Source: an uncultured bacterium
GTDB taxonomy: Bacteria; Bacteroidota; Bacteroidia; Chitinophagales; Chitinophagaceae
Assembly: GCA_903951405.1 (NCBI GenBank)
Contig: CAJBBV010000014.1
Location: forward strand, 1-33,179
DNA length: 33,179 nt
Reading direction: 5' to 3'
Under the pieces are notes generated by a model that did not search any database, was not told the DNA's origin, and saw nothing but the letters and a program-made list of their open reading frames with translations. A program made the translations under genes and the position numbers. Positions within the stretch are counted from its first letter, which is position 1; every line of letters starts with the position of its first letter. Positions 14,275-24,627 of this stretch are shown here, piece after piece.

Positions 14275-15936
14275 ATGACACTTCATTTAGCCGATTATTT
14301 AATCATTATTATTTATTTCATTTTTGTAATTGCTGTAGGGTTCATCATTAAAAATAGGATTAAGTCTAGTAATGACTTCCTGAATAGCAATCGAAGCATC
14401 CCACTTTGGATTACTAGCCTTGCTTTTATTTCTGCAAATCTTGGCGCTCAAGAGGTATTAGGAATGGCCGCTTCTGGAGCGAAGTATGGCATTATGACTG
14501 TTCACTTTTATTGGGTTGGTGCCGTTTTTGCTATGATCTTTTTAGGTGTTTTTATGATGCCCTTTTACTATGGTAGTAAGGCAAGAAGTGTTCCTGAATA
14601 TCTCTCGTTGAGGTTTGATGAAAAAACAAGAGGGTTGAATGCGCTCACCTTTGCTGCTATGACCATCTTTTCCTCCGGCATTTCATTGTATGCCTTGGCG
14701 AAACTATTAGAAGTCATCCTGCATTGGAATTTCGATGTATGTATTTGGGTAGCAGCTGGTGTGGTAATGATTTATACATTTATGGGTGGACTTACCAGCG
14801 CAGTGTATAATGAAGTGCTTCAGTTTTTCTTGATCGTAATCGGATTGTCTCCATTAGTTATTGTGTCTTTGCATGATGCCGGTGGTTGGTCCTCCATTAG
14901 AACTAACCTTCAACCAGAGCTTACACATGCTTGGAAGTATATGGGAAATGCGGAATCGAATCCAATGGGTATAAATTTTATATCCATGTTTTTCGGACTA
15001 GGTTTTGTGATGTCTTTTGGATACTGGTGTACTGATTTCCTCGTAATTCAGCGTGCTATGATTGCGAAAAATATGAGTGCAGCACAGCGAACTCCAATTC
15101 TCGCAGCCATCCCCAAAATGTTTATGCCATTGATTGTTGTGCTACCAGGGGTTGTCGCAATTACCCTAATGCAGCCAGCTCTTCAATCAAAAGGATATAG
15201 TATACCGCTTGATGCTAAAGGGGCGTTGGATTATACCATGACATTACCTTCTCTCATTGCACACTATTACCCTAGTGGACTTCTTGGCGTGGGTATAACT
15301 GCATTGATTGCCTCTTTCATGAGTGGAATGGCTGGAAATGTAACTGCGTTCAATTCTGTATTTACATATGATATTTATCAATCGTATTTTGTTAAAAATA
15401 AATCAGACAAACACTACCTGTATGTTGGTAAAATGATTACCCTGATTGGAATCCTACTTTCCATCATGACAGCATATATAGCCCAAGGCTATGATAACAT
15501 AAATGACTTTCTTCAACTGGTCTTTAGTTTTGTAAATGGGCCTCTATTTGCCACGTTCTTATTGGGTATGTTTTGGAAAAGAACTACAGGGCATGGTGCT
15601 TTTTGGGGGCTAATGGCAGGAACACTTGCCGCAACCATAACCCATGGGTTGACAATAGCAGAAGGGAAGGGCGGATGGATCTCTCCAATGTTTGAAATTA
15701 AGAGCGGCATGGGACAGGCATTCGTAGTAGCCACATTCTCCTGGTTAACCAATTTTACGTCAACTATTTTAATTAGTCTCGTTACAAAACCAAAGAGTGA
15801 TATCGAGTTAAAAGGACTTGTCTATTCTCTAACAGAAAAAGTAAATGCATCTGAACAAAAGTGGTACCTTAAGGCTGGACCAATTGGCATCATCTTACTT
15901 ATCATTACCATAATTCTAAATATACTGTTGTTCTAA
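14275..15936 (+). CDS. Sodium/solute symporter (SSS family), likely inositol or sugar uptake
   Basis: 553 residues with about 14 hydrophobic segments. The family signature region is seen as FLNSNRSIPLWITSLAFISANLGAQEVLG (residues about 33-62), followed by GGLTSAVYNEVLQFF (about 173-187), both typical of SSS/SGLT carriers. It takes up a polyol, sugar or sugar acid with Na+ across the inner membrane. Its placement, divergent from inositol oxygenase with a 155-nt shared upstream region, makes myo-inositol the best candidate. A 56-residue membrane protein starts 9 nt after its stop and a reductase follows. No full TAnnTTTG promoter was seen in the shared upstream region. Confidence 0.88.
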   Translation: MTLHLADYLIIIIYFIFVIAVGFIIKNRIKSSNDFLNSNRSIPLWITSLAFISANLGAQEVLGMAASGAKYGIMTVHFYWVGAVFAMIFLGVFMMPFYYGSKARSVPEYLSLRFDEKTRGLNALTFAAMTIFSSGISLYALAKLLEVILHWNFDVCIWVAAGVVMIYTFMGGLTSAVYNEVLQFFLIVIGLSPLVIVSLHDAGGWSSIRTNLQPELTHAWKYMGNAESNPMGINFISMFFGLGFVMSFGYWCTDFLVIQRAMIAKNMSAAQRTPILAAIPKMFMPLIVVLPGVVAITLMQPALQSKGYSIPLDAKGALDYTMTLPSLIAHYYPSGLLGVGITALIASFMSGMAGNVTAFNSVFTYDIYQSYFVKNKSDKHYLYVGKMITLIGILLSIMTAYIAQGYDNINDFLQLVFSFVNGPLFATFLLGMFWKRTTGHGAFWGLMAGTLAATITHGLTIAEGKGGWISPMFEIKSGMGQAFVVATFSWLTNFTSTILISLVTKPKSDIELKGLVYSLTEKVNASEQKWYLKAGPIGIILLIITIILNILLF

Positions 15937-15945
15937 ACTATTTTT

Positions 15946-16116
15946 ATGCTAGAAAAATTAAATCAGTTAAGTTTTGTAATCGGTGTATTTTTTGTTTTAG
16001 TATCTCTCGTGTTATTTGGGGAATATTTTTTTTCAGACTTGCCAAAGGATATAAATCTATATACGGGAATAGGCATGTTGGTTTTTGGCTTTTTAATGAT
16101 TCGCGCAAAAGCTTGA
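15946..16116 (+). CDS. Small two-span membrane protein, possible symporter partner
   Basis: A 56-residue reading frame beginning MLEKLNQLSFVIGVFFVLVS. It has two hydrophobic helices (about residues 9-29 and 39-53) separated by a short loop with DLPKDIN, and ends in IRAKA. It starts 9 nt after the symporter stop and ends 26 nt before the reductase, so it fits the operon. Small membrane subunits occur with several sodium symporters, but a role here is inference from position. I do not recognise a named family. Confidence 0.7.
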   Translation: MLEKLNQLSFVIGVFFVLVSLVLFGEYFFSDLPKDINLYTGIGMLVFGFLMIRAKA

Positions 16117-16142
16117 TAATATTAACCCTTTAATACATCAAC

Positions 16143-16874
16143 ATGGCTGCACAACCTTGGCAAAATGGCAAAATCATTCGTATTGAAGACGAAACAATCT
16201 CTACAAAAAGGTTCTGGATTGAATTGACTGAAATCGATAAGTTTGATTTTATCCCCGGGCAATTCGTTTCCTTGGATTTGCCAATCCATGAACAGCCAAG
16301 TAAGCGATTGAGAAGCTATTCTATTGCGTCTTGCCCAAATGGAACGAATGTATTTGAACTTGTAATTGTAATCATGGAAGGTGGATTAGGAACTACCTAT
16401 TTATTTAATCAAGCTCTAGTAGGAACCGAGTTTCCAGTTCGGGGTCCAATGGGGCATTTCATCCTGCCCGATCCCATTACCACTGATATTTATATGATTT
16501 GTACTGGTACTGGAATCGCTCCATTTAGATCTATGGTTCAACATATTCATCGAAATAATATTCCACACCAAGATATTTTTCTAATTTCTGGTACAAGAAA
16601 ATGTCCGGATGCGCTGTACTTAGAAGAAATGTTTGATTTGAAGGAAAAACTACCAGGATTTCATTACTTCCCAACCTTTTCAAGGGAAGAGAATGTTCCA
16701 GAAGGCCATTGTATTGGCTATGTACATGCCATTTATGAGCAACTTTTAGAAGACAAAAAAGAGTCCGCTCATTTTTATTTATGTGGATGGCGAGATATGA
16801 TTAATGATGCTCGTAAACGTATCCAAGATAAAGGGTTCGATAAAAAGTCGATTCATTTTGAACTCTACGGTTAA
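16143..16874 (+). CDS. Ferredoxin-NADP reductase-like FAD/NAD(P) oxidoreductase
   Basis: 243 residues, soluble. The FAD domain holds FIPGQFVSLDLP and RLRSYSIAS (the RxYS motif, about residues 55-63). The nucleotide domain holds ICTGTGIAPFRSM (about 120-132) and YLCGWRDMINDA near the C-terminus, as in plant-type ferredoxin reductases. There is no fused 2Fe-2S domain. It is the last gene of a three-gene unit divergent from inositol oxygenase. Inositol oxygenase needs its diiron centre reduced to the mixed-valent state, so this flavoprotein may be its reducing partner; that is inference. A general ferredoxin or flavodoxin reductase is the alternative. Confidence 0.85.
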   Translation: MAAQPWQNGKIIRIEDETISTKRFWIELTEIDKFDFIPGQFVSLDLPIHEQPSKRLRSYSIASCPNGTNVFELVIVIMEGGLGTTYLFNQALVGTEFPVRGPMGHFILPDPITTDIYMICTGTGIAPFRSMVQHIHRNNIPHQDIFLISGTRKCPDALYLEEMFDLKEKLPGFHYFPTFSREENVPEGHCIGYVHAIYEQLLEDKKESAHFYLCGWRDMINDARKRIQDKGFDKKSIHFELYG

Positions 16875-16958
16875 GCATTTGTATCTTAAGTATAAACAGC
16901 TTTCAGTAATTATAATATATAAGCTACAGGTATCGATAATAGAATTAAATAAATAGTA

Positions 16959-17669
16959 ATGAAACAGAATTTTAAATCATTTTTTTTATTTGCATCCTTC
17001 GCATTTTTGTCATTAGGATTATTTGCACAAAAAAAGATTAGTGAAGATTGGTCTGCTTGGGCGAATTTTCAAAAATATGCCTCTGAAAATGAAAAAGTTC
17101 CAGCCCCGATGGCTGGAGAAAAACGAGTGGTATTTTTGGGAAATTCTATTTTCGAAGGATGGTTGGAGTTAAGACCAGAATTTTTTGCAGGCAAGCCCTA
17201 TTACGATAGAGGAATCAGTGGACAAACTACGCCACAAATGCTGCTTCGATTTTATGATGATGTCTTAGCCCTTAAGCCAGATGTAATGGTGCTTAAAGCG
17301 GGTATCAATGATATTGCTCAAAATACCGGTCCATATGATCAACAGAAAACGTTGAATAATATTAAAGCCATTGTTCAATTAGCTCGAGCAAATCATATTA
17401 AAGTTGTGTTATGTTCAGTCTTACCTGCAAATATTTTTGGATGGAGGCCTGAACTTCAACCGGCCGATTTAGTAATTGCACTCAATAAAGAAATCAAAAA
17501 GTTCGCAGAAGAAAATAAATTCTACTATCTCGATTTATATTCTGCCGTAGTAGATGATAAAAAAGGAATGAAAATCGAATATTCAGAAGACGGAGTCCAT
17601 CCAACAGTAGAAGGCTATAAAGTTCTAGAGCCTTTAGTTGAAGCGGCGATAAAGCAAGTTAAACGATAG
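16959..17669 (+). CDS. Secreted SGNH/GDSL-type esterase or deacetylase
   Basis: 236 residues with a signal peptide (hydrophobic stretch FFLFASFAFLSLGLF, cleavage after FAQ). The SGNH blocks are in order: Ser63 in VVFLGNSIFEGW (GNS instead of the commoner GDS), Gly in RGISGQTT, Asn in LKAGINDIA, and Asp211/His214 in DGVHPTVEGY. The layout resembles PAF-acetylhydrolase-like SGNH proteins that remove acyl groups from sugars or lipids. It has its own 84-nt upstream gap and is convergent with the next gene, so there is no operon partner to suggest a substrate. Confidence 0.85.
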   Translation: MKQNFKSFFLFASFAFLSLGLFAQKKISEDWSAWANFQKYASENEKVPAPMAGEKRVVFLGNSIFEGWLELRPEFFAGKPYYDRGISGQTTPQMLLRFYDDVLALKPDVMVLKAGINDIAQNTGPYDQQKTLNNIKAIVQLARANHIKVVLCSVLPANIFGWRPELQPADLVIALNKEIKKFAEENKFYYLDLYSAVVDDKKGMKIEYSEDGVHPTVEGYKVLEPLVEAAIKQVKR

Positions 17670-17768
17670 TATAAAAAAGTGATAACATAGTGGCTAGTGA
17701 ATTGACGTCATTAGCGTTCCTTTTCCTAGCTCTGTTTTTATGGATCTACGATAGACTAAATTAATCAA

Positions 17769-19028
17769 TTACACGCTAGCTAATTCTCTTTTCTGTAGGG
17801 TAGTAAAATAGATTGAAGCAATAAAAGAAATGATAAGATATCCTTGAACGAGGTAATTGGCGAATGGAATGTATTTGTCTGCTCCAAACCAATTTCCAGC
17901 GACACTTAAAAAGTATAAGCCAGATAAACATTTTAGTCCTTCCCAAGCATACGCAATAGGATTTTTATCCATCAGTTCAGTCATCGCATAAATGTATATG
18001 AAAATAAATAGGCCATATTGAAACATACCAGGACTTCCAATCGTTGCTATGTTTCCAAATAGATGCCCTACAAAAAACATCAGAAATAGTAATTGAATAA
18101 ACGACCAAGTCCTAAGACTATATGAGCTTATCGGGTCGTATTTTCTGTAATCATATACATTGTCTATTTTGTCAACCGGATAGCTAGAGTCCACATCAGC
18201 TGGTCTCCACCCCGTTGGCATAAACCAAATTCGAAATTTATCAAGAATATTTTTGGTTCTCCATGCATCTCTAATCAATAAATAGAGATGCTGAAAATTT
18301 ATTTTTATGGGGTTCCAGGTGGCTGCAGGTCTTGTGATTCCATATACTGCAGGCACTTCAGCTAACTCTTCTTGAAAAGTTCCAAAGAGCTTGTCCCAAA
18401 TAATAAAGACTTGCGAATAGTTTTTATCGATGTATTCAGGATTTATTGCATGGTGAACTCGGTGGTGTGAGGGGGTAACGATTATTTTTTCAAGGAATCC
18501 CATCTTCTTTATTAGAACCGTATGATACCAGAACTGTATAAATAAATGTAATGGGGCTACTATAGCAATAACTTCTGGCGGCACTCCTAGAATTGCAGCA
18601 GGGACAAGAAAAAAGGTGAAAAGGTGAATAAAAACTGAAATGCTTTGTCGTAAAGCGCAGGCTAAATTGAATTCTTCGCTGCTATGATGAATAATATGTG
18701 CATTCCAAAAAATATTTGTTGTATGTTGAATTCGATGAACCCAGTATCCGGAAAAATCAAGCGCTATAAAGGCTATTATATAAAGATAAATATTATGTTC
18801 AATGTGAATTATGGCAAAGTGGTTTACCATCCATTGGTAACTTAATATACCAATACTCAACCCCAATACATCTTTGGTTACATTAGTTACACCAGAAGTG
18901 AGACTTGATATCATATCCATGCTCCTTACCCATACTCGCCCAGTTTTCCACCCATACCATTTTTCTAATAATACCAATAGTAAAAAAACAGGCATCGCAA
19001 TCAATAATATTCTACCGTAAGTTTCCAT
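17769..19028 (-). CDS. Fatty acid hydroxylase superfamily membrane protein, alkylglycerol monooxygenase-like
   Basis: 419 residues, membrane-bound, with the His clusters of non-haem diiron membrane oxygenases: His98 and His102 (HRIQH), His111/114/115 (HIIHHSSEEFNL) and His188/189/192/193 (HHRVHH). The stretches NAHIIHHSSEEFNLACALRQS and IDKNYSQVFIIWDKLFGTF closely resemble animal alkylglycerol monooxygenase (TMEM195), as do the HLYLLIRDAW region and the extra C-terminal membrane helices. AGMO cleaves ether lipids using tetrahydrobiopterin. Sterol desaturase-type hydroxylases normally lack this C-terminal block. The true substrate is unknown. It is monocistronic and convergent with the SGNH gene. 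Confidence 0.8.
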   Translation of the reverse strand: METYGRILLIAMPVFLLLVLLEKWYGWKTGRVWVRSMDMISSLTSGVTNVTKDVLGLSIGILSYQWMVNHFAIIHIEHNIYLYIIAFIALDFSGYWVHRIQHTTNIFWNAHIIHHSSEEFNLACALRQSISVFIHLFTFFLVPAAILGVPPEVIAIVAPLHLFIQFWYHTVLIKKMGFLEKIIVTPSHHRVHHAINPEYIDKNYSQVFIIWDKLFGTFQEELAEVPAVYGITRPAATWNPIKINFQHLYLLIRDAWRTKNILDKFRIWFMPTGWRPADVDSSYPVDKIDNVYDYRKYDPISSYSLRTWSFIQLLFLMFFVGHLFGNIATIGSPGMFQYGLFIFIYIYAMTELMDKNPIAYAWEGLKCLSGLYFLSVAGNWFGADKYIPFANYLVQGYLIISFIASIYFTTLQKRELASV

Positions 19029-19038
19029 AATTGAAGTA

Positions 19039-19067
19039 TTGAAGGCTAATTTCGTTTATTACCTTTA
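19039..19067 (+). promoter_or_regulatory. Candidate promoter of the hydroxyproline/glycosidase operon
   Basis: TTG (19039-19041), an 18-nt spacer, then TACCTTTA (19060-19067), one base off TAnnTTTG. It lies about 65 nt upstream of the first ATG of the operon at 19133. Confidence 0.4.
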
Positions 19068-19132
19068 AAATAAGGGAAATTTAAAAGAAAGAATTCAACT
19101 CTTAGGGGCATTTTAATTAATTTGTAAGTCAT

Positions 19133-20185
19133 ATGGTAACAAATGCATTATCACTCACTGTTAACAAAGTTAAACATAATCTTGGCGGTCATATATTTCA
19201 TTGTATTGACGCTCATACCTGTGGGAATCCAGTAAGGCTAGTTGTATCTGGAGGACCAGCACTTGAAGGGAATAACATGAGTGAAAAGCGCCAACATTTC
19301 TTAAGGGAATATGATTGGATACGAAAAGGATTGATGTTTGAACCAAGAGGGCACGATATGATGAGTGGCAGTATTCTTTACCCCCCGCATGATCCTCAAA
19401 ATGATGTGTCTGTTCTTTTCATTGAAACAAGCGGATGTCTTCCAATGTGTGGGCATGGAACAATCGGTACAATCACAGCAGGTATTGAAAGTGGATTAAT
19501 AGTCCCAAAGAAAGAAGGATTTGTTAATATGGAAGCTCCTGCCGGCTTAATCAAAATTTCATATTCATTAGAAAATGGAAAAGTAAAAAACGTCAGGCTT
19601 GTGAATGTGCCTGCTTATTTAGATCAACAAGACCTCACAGTGAATTGTCCGGATTTAGGGGAATTAAAAGTGGATGTATCATACGGTGGAAATTTTTATG
19701 CCATTGTAGATGTGCAAGAAAATTTTAAAGGCCTTGAACATTATTCAGCTGATCAATTAATTGGGTGGGCTAGGCAATTGAGAAAGAATATCAATGCGCT
19801 TTATCAATTTGTTCATCCAGAAGACCCAACGATTAATTCATGTAGTCATATTTTATGGTGTGGAGCAGTAATCGATACATCTTCTACTGCACGAAATGCC
19901 GTCTTTTATGGCGATAAGGCAATCGATCGATCTCCGTGTGGTACTGGAACAAGTGCTCGGATGGCACAATGGTATGCGAAGGGTATGCTCAAAAAGGGAG
20001 ATGAGTTTATTCATGAAAGTATTATCGGTAGCAAATTTGTTGGCAGAATCGAAGAGGAATCCATCTTCCACGGAAAACCTTCTATGCGTCCATCCATCGA
20101 AGGATGGGCTAAGATTTATGGCCATAATATAATTTCAATTCAATCAGAAGATGATCCATATGCACATGGATTTCAAGTATTATAA
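19133..20185 (+). CDS. 4-hydroxyproline 2-epimerase (proline racemase family)
   Basis: 350 residues. It inverts the alpha carbon of trans-4-hydroxy-L-proline to cis-4-hydroxy-D-proline without a cofactor, using two active-site cysteines. Both are present: Cys106 in [11 protein letters not shown] and Cys269 in [13 protein letters not shown] Cys/Cys pair excludes the dehydratase branch, which has Thr in place of one Cys. Substrate-loop residues are seen in [10 protein letters not shown]. It is the first gene of a six-gene operon; the GH95 gene starts 10 nt downstream. A DadA-like dehydrogenase in the same operon (25732) would oxidise the D-product. Proline racemase activity is the main alternative. 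Confidence 0.87.
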   Translation: MVTNALSLTVNKVKHNLGGHIFHCIDAHTCGNPVRLVVSGGPALEGNNMSEKRQHFLREYDWIRKGLMFEPRGHDMMSGSILYPPHDPQNDVSVLFIETSGCLPMCGHGTIGTITAGIESGLIVPKKEGFVNMEAPAGLIKISYSLENGKVKNVRLVNVPAYLDQQDLTVNCPDLGELKVDVSYGGNFYAIVDVQENFKGLEHYSADQLIGWARQLRKNINALYQFVHPEDPTINSCSHILWCGAVIDTSSTARNAVFYGDKAIDRSPCGTGTSARMAQWYAKGMLKKGDEFIHESIIGSKFVGRIEEESIFHGKPSMRPSIEGWAKIYGHNIISIQSEDDPYAHGFQVL

Positions 20186-20195
20186 AATCGTATAT

Positions 20196-22598
20196 ATGAA
20201 GATTATTTATATTGTCTTAGGATCTCTATTGCAACTTTTCGCAAATGCACAGGATAGCAATGTTATGTGGTATAAAAATCCTGCTCGCCACTTTGAAGAA
20301 GCTTTACCAATCGGAAATGGTAGAATTGGGGCGATGATATATGGGGGCATAAATAAAGAGCGTATTTCACTCAATGAGGCAACACTTTGGTCAGGCCATC
20401 CAGTAGACCCCAACATGAATCCTGAATCAAAAAAGTACTTACCATTAATTAGAGAGGCGTTGTTGCATGAAGATTATCAAGCTGCCGACAGCTTACTCCA
20501 TTTTGTACAGGGAAAATTCTCCGATTCTTACGCTCCATTAGGAAACCTTTACCTTGACTTCAATATACCAAGTGTTTCTAGCTATAAACGAAGTTTGAAT
20601 ATTGCTACGGGTATAGCTAGGGTTGATTTAGTTGCAGATCAAACAACCTATACGCGTGAATATTTTGTTTCCTATCCGCAACAGTTGATGTTTATTCGGT
20701 TGACTTCAAGAGGAAAGAATAAGACTAACGTTACCCTTAAACTGGAAAGTTTATTACGTCATCGAACACAATCTGAATTGCTTGTTGATAGGCCCTTCAT
20801 GAATAGACTTAAAATGAATGGAATAGCCCCATCATTAGCAGAGCCTAATTATAGGGGAGATATGGAAAATGCTGTTCAATTTGATCCAGCTCATGCCATG
20901 AGATTTATGGCTGATGCTCGAGTATTGAAAACTGATGGGCAAATCAATAGTAGTGATTCAAGCCTAACTGTTTCTGGTGCAACTCAAACTATTTTAGCTG
21001 TATCCTTGGCAACAAGTTTTAACGGATTTGATAAGGATCCTGCTCTTGATGGGAAAAATGAGGTGATCATTTGTGAACAGCCTTTTAATCTATTAAAGTC
21101 TGATTCTTTTGAAACATATTTAGCCTCACACATCGCTGATTTTGGACAATATATGAATCGGGTTTCATTCAATATTGGCTCATCACATAATAGCACTTTG
21201 CCTACCGATGAACGGCTAAAAAAATTCACCCTAGGCGAAAAGGATAACTCCTTGATTTCCCTCTATTTTCAATATGGTCGCTACATGATGATTAGTTCAT
21301 CAAGAACATTGGGGGCTCCAATTAATCTTCAAGGTATATGGAACGAGCAGGTTCGTCCACCTTGGAGTAGTAACTATACCATTAATATCAACACAGAGAT
21401 GAATTATTGGCCTGTAGAATCTACTAACCTATCAGAGTTTCATAAGCCCATGTTGAACCTTATTAAAAATATGAGTGTAACAGGTGCTGTTACAGCAAAA
21501 TCATTCTATGGATTAGATGGTTGGGTCGCACATCATAATTCAGACATTTGGGCTATCACAAATCCAGTAGGTGATTTTGGTAATGGTGATCCTGTGTGGG
21601 CTAATTGGACGATGGGCGGAACCTGGATGAGTACCCATCTCTGGGAACATTTTTTATTTACCAGAGATCTTGGGTTTCTTAAAAATGAAGCCTATCCTAT
21701 TATGAAAAGTGCAGCATTATTTTGTTTGCAGTTTCTTGTAAAGGATAATAATGAACAACTGATTACATCTCCTTCAACTTCCCCTGAAAATGGATTTATT
21801 ACCAATAAAGGGTCTCGTGGAAATGTTTTTTATGGAGGAACTGCTGATTTATCAATGATTCGAGAGCTTTTTTCTGATGTACTTGAGGCGCAGAAAATCC
21901 TTAAGCATGACGAGGAATTTGCCTCAAAAATTGAATCTGCATTAGCAAACCTGCATCCATACTCTATTGGCAAAAAAGGAAATCTTCAAGAATGGTATTA
22001 TGATTGGGAAGATCAAGATCCAAACCACAGGCACGTGTCTCATCTGTTTGGATTGTATCCAGGTTCATCCATTACAATGAATAAAAATCCAACACTAGCT
22101 AAGGCGGTGCAAAAATCATTAGAATTGAGAACGAATAATGGAACGGGTTGGTCCATTGCCTGGAAGATTAATTTATGGGCAAGGTTGCAAAATGGTAAAA
22201 TGGCATTGGACGCAATTCGAAAAATTTTATCATATTACCCTGCCGACAAATCTGAAATCGTCATGCATGGTGGAGGAACATATCCTAATTTATTTGACGC
22301 GCATCCGCCGTTTCAAATTGACGGCAATTTTGGAGCAACATCGGGCATTGCAGAAATGTTGATGCAAAGTCATGATGGAGAAATTCTTTTATTACCAGCA
22401 CTTCCTCCTGAGTGGTCAACGGGAAGTGTAACAGGACTAAAAGCACGGGGTAATTTCACCGTTGATATATCGTGGGAGAATGGCAAACTTAAAAAAGCAA
22501 TCATTACACCTTTGGGCGGCATGACTCAAACGATACGTTATCAGCATAAAACCTGGAAGCTTAATTCCATGAAACCATTGGTCATCCAAAATCTTTAG
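20196..22598 (+). CDS. Glycoside hydrolase family 95, alpha-L-fucosidase/galactosidase type
   Basis: 800 residues from the ATG at 20196, chosen because it begins a clean signal peptide ([19 protein letters not shown]); a longer frame would overlap the upstream gene. The N-terminal beta-sandwich opens with [20 protein letters not shown], followed by an (alpha/alpha)6 barrel. Family residues seen are the paired Asn in [12 protein letters not shown], the general-acid Glu in TSPENGF, and the Asp in [14 protein letters not shown]95 enzymes release alpha-1,2-linked L-fucose or L-galactose by inversion, from xyloglucan or arabinogalactan side chains. It is periplasmic or secreted. Spacing of 10 and 26 nt to its neighbours supports one transcript. 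Confidence 0.92.
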   Translation: MKIIYIVLGSLLQLFANAQDSNVMWYKNPARHFEEALPIGNGRIGAMIYGGINKERISLNEATLWSGHPVDPNMNPESKKYLPLIREALLHEDYQAADSLLHFVQGKFSDSYAPLGNLYLDFNIPSVSSYKRSLNIATGIARVDLVADQTTYTREYFVSYPQQLMFIRLTSRGKNKTNVTLKLESLLRHRTQSELLVDRPFMNRLKMNGIAPSLAEPNYRGDMENAVQFDPAHAMRFMADARVLKTDGQINSSDSSLTVSGATQTILAVSLATSFNGFDKDPALDGKNEVIICEQPFNLLKSDSFETYLASHIADFGQYMNRVSFNIGSSHNSTLPTDERLKKFTLGEKDNSLISLYFQYGRYMMISSSRTLGAPINLQGIWNEQVRPPWSSNYTININTEMNYWPVESTNLSEFHKPMLNLIKNMSVTGAVTAKSFYGLDGWVAHHNSDIWAITNPVGDFGNGDPVWANWTMGGTWMSTHLWEHFLFTRDLGFLKNEAYPIMKSAALFCLQFLVKDNNEQLITSPSTSPENGFITNKGSRGNVFYGGTADLSMIRELFSDVLEAQKILKHDEEFASKIESALANLHPYSIGKKGNLQEWYYDWEDQDPNHRHVSHLFGLYPGSSITMNKNPTLAKAVQKSLELRTNNGTGWSIAWKINLWARLQNGKMALDAIRKILSYYPADKSEIVMHGGGTYPNLFDAHPPFQIDGNFGATSGIAEMLMQSHDGEILLLPALPPEWSTGSVTGLKARGNFTVDISWENGKLKKAIITPLGGMTQTIRYQHKTWKLNSMKPLVIQNL

Positions 22599-22624
22599 TA
22601 TTATTACCTCTCAAATTCATCATC

Positions 22625-24589
22625 ATGTTTAAAAAAGTATTTTCTTCTTGCCTTGTTTTCATGATTACCAGCAACCTCAATGCTCAGGGTAGTCATGTAA
22701 AAGTGAATCCAGTAAATTTTTCCAAGGTGACCATTAATGATGAATTTTGGAAACCAAAGATTGATAATGTTGCAACTAAAACGTTGCAAGCATGTATTTA
22801 CCAGACGGAGGAAAAGACTGGACGAATTCGAAATTTTGAAAAAGTGGCAAGGAAGAAAAGAGAGCAACACGAGGGTATCTTTTTTGATGACTCAGATGTA
22901 TTTAAAGCGATTGAAGCAATGGCTTATGCAATCAAAACGAATAAGAGCCATGAATTAATGGTAAAGGCAGATGAATGGATTGACAAGATCGCTGCAGCTC
23001 AACAACCAGATGGGTATTTGAATACGTATTATACGCTTACCGGCCTGGAAAATCGCTGGAAAGATATGAGCATGCATGAAGATTATATTGGTGGACATAT
23101 GATTGAAGCGGCAGTCGCGTATTTTGATGCAACAGGAAAAAGAAAGTTTCTTGATGTGGCTATTCGTTGGGCAGATCATTTTGATTCTGTTTTCGGACAG
23201 GGAAAACGTGATTGGGTAACTGGTCACCAAGAACTTGAGTTGGCGTTGGTTAAATTGTATAAGACTACTCAAAATCTAAAGTACCTCAAGTTGGCAGAGT
23301 GGTTATTATCTGAGAGAGGAAAAGGACTTGGTGTGGGATATACTTGGACGGATTGGAAAGACACAGGCTATGTGCAAGACTTAGTGCCGGTTAAAGATCA
23401 AAAAGAAATCACTGGGCATGCTGTAAGAGCGATGTATCTCTATACGGGTGCTGCTGATGTTGCCACCTATACAGGCGATCAAGATTATATGAAGGCCATG
23501 AGAAGGGTATGGGAAGATGTTGTATATAGAAACATGTACATCACAGGAGGTATTGGTTCAGCTGGTACGAATGAAGGGTTTTCAAGCGACTATGACTTGC
23601 CAAATGAACAAGCATATTGTGAAACTTGTGCATCGGTAGGTATGGTATTTTGGAATCAACGTATGAATAACCTTACAGGAAACGCAGAATATATTGATGT
23701 GCTTGAACGCAGTCTGTATAATGGAGCATTAGATGGACTCTCTTTGAGTGGTGATCGTTTCTTTTATGGCAATCCACTAGCTTCTGATGGTAGGCATTCA
23801 CGTAAGGAGTGGTTCGGAACAGCATGTTGCCCATCAAATATTGCTCGACTGATTGCTTCGCTCGGTAATTTTATTTATGGGTATGCCGATAATAAAATAT
23901 TCGTCAATTTATTTGTAGGTAGTGAGACAAGTTTTTCACTTCCTAAAGGGGAAATGCAATTTAAAATGCAAACTAATTATCCTTGGAGTGGCGATGTAAA
24001 GTGTGTGCTTGGTATGAAGAAAAAAAGTAAAGCAGCAATTGCTTTTCGTATTCCCGGTTGGTCTAAAGGTATTCCTGCTCCAGGAAATTTATATACATTT
24101 TTTGATGATAAGGAAGAAAAACCAACATTGTTGATTAATGGCGTTGAGTCGCACTATACAGATCAGGATGGATATGCTGTAGTGGATCGAGAGTGGAAAG
24201 ATGGCGATATTATTGAATATAAAATTCCTATGACGATAAAAAAAGTGGTAGCACGAAATGAATTGAAGTTGGACAACAACCGTATGGCATTACAGCGTGG
24301 TCCACTCGTATACTGTGTTGAAGGTGCTGATAACAATGGGAAAGCCTGGAATATCGTATCCCCTAAAGAGGCAGTTTATACAACTGAAAATATGGGCATC
24401 GTAAATGAAAATGTAGTTAGTCTTGTTTCAAACTTACCTGTGTTAACGATTTCAGATGATGGATTGTCTGCTAATACACGTAGTCAGAAGGTCAGGGCGA
24501 TTCCATATTATAGTTGGTGTAATAGGGGAAGCAACCCCATGCAAGTGTGGTTGCCAATTTTATTGAGCGATATCAAGATAAATTATTGA
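22625..24589 (+). CDS. Glycoside hydrolase family 127, beta-L-arabinofuranosidase type
   Basis: 654 residues with signal peptide MFKKVFSSCLVFMITSNLNA. An (alpha/alpha)6 barrel covers residues about 30-430, then beta-sandwich domains. The zinc/thiolate catalytic site of HypBA1 is recognisable: Glu333 and Cys335 in YCETCASVG, and Cys401-Cys402 in GTACCPSNIARL, one of which is the nucleophile. The prototype enzyme removes beta-L-arabinofuranose from short arabinans attached to hydroxyproline in extensin. That matches the hydroxyproline epimerase and D-amino-acid dehydrogenase of this operon. Families GH137, GH142 and GH146 have related folds, and GH146 is the main alternative. Confidence 0.88.
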   Translation: MFKKVFSSCLVFMITSNLNAQGSHVKVNPVNFSKVTINDEFWKPKIDNVATKTLQACIYQTEEKTGRIRNFEKVARKKREQHEGIFFDDSDVFKAIEAMAYAIKTNKSHELMVKADEWIDKIAAAQQPDGYLNTYYTLTGLENRWKDMSMHEDYIGGHMIEAAVAYFDATGKRKFLDVAIRWADHFDSVFGQGKRDWVTGHQELELALVKLYKTTQNLKYLKLAEWLLSERGKGLGVGYTWTDWKDTGYVQDLVPVKDQKEITGHAVRAMYLYTGAADVATYTGDQDYMKAMRRVWEDVVYRNMYITGGIGSAGTNEGFSSDYDLPNEQAYCETCASVGMVFWNQRMNNLTGNAEYIDVLERSLYNGALDGLSLSGDRFFYGNPLASDGRHSRKEWFGTACCPSNIARLIASLGNFIYGYADNKIFVNLFVGSETSFSLPKGEMQFKMQTNYPWSGDVKCVLGMKKKSKAAIAFRIPGWSKGIPAPGNLYTFFDDKEEKPTLLINGVESHYTDQDGYAVVDREWKDGDIIEYKIPMTIKKVVARNELKLDNNRMALQRGPLVYCVEGADNNGKAWNIVSPKEAVYTTENMGIVNENVVSLVSNLPVLTISDDGLSANTRSQKVRAIPYYSWCNRGSNPMQVWLPILLSDIKINY

Positions 24590-24627
24590 TAAATCATTTA
24601 TATTTAAGGGGTCATTAAATTAGTTAT

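Noticed and set aside
17690-17764. A 24-codon GTG-start frame with a hydrophobic stretch between the SGNH and AGMO-like genes
   Set aside because: It is too short, has a weak start and no conserved neighbour; it may be chance.
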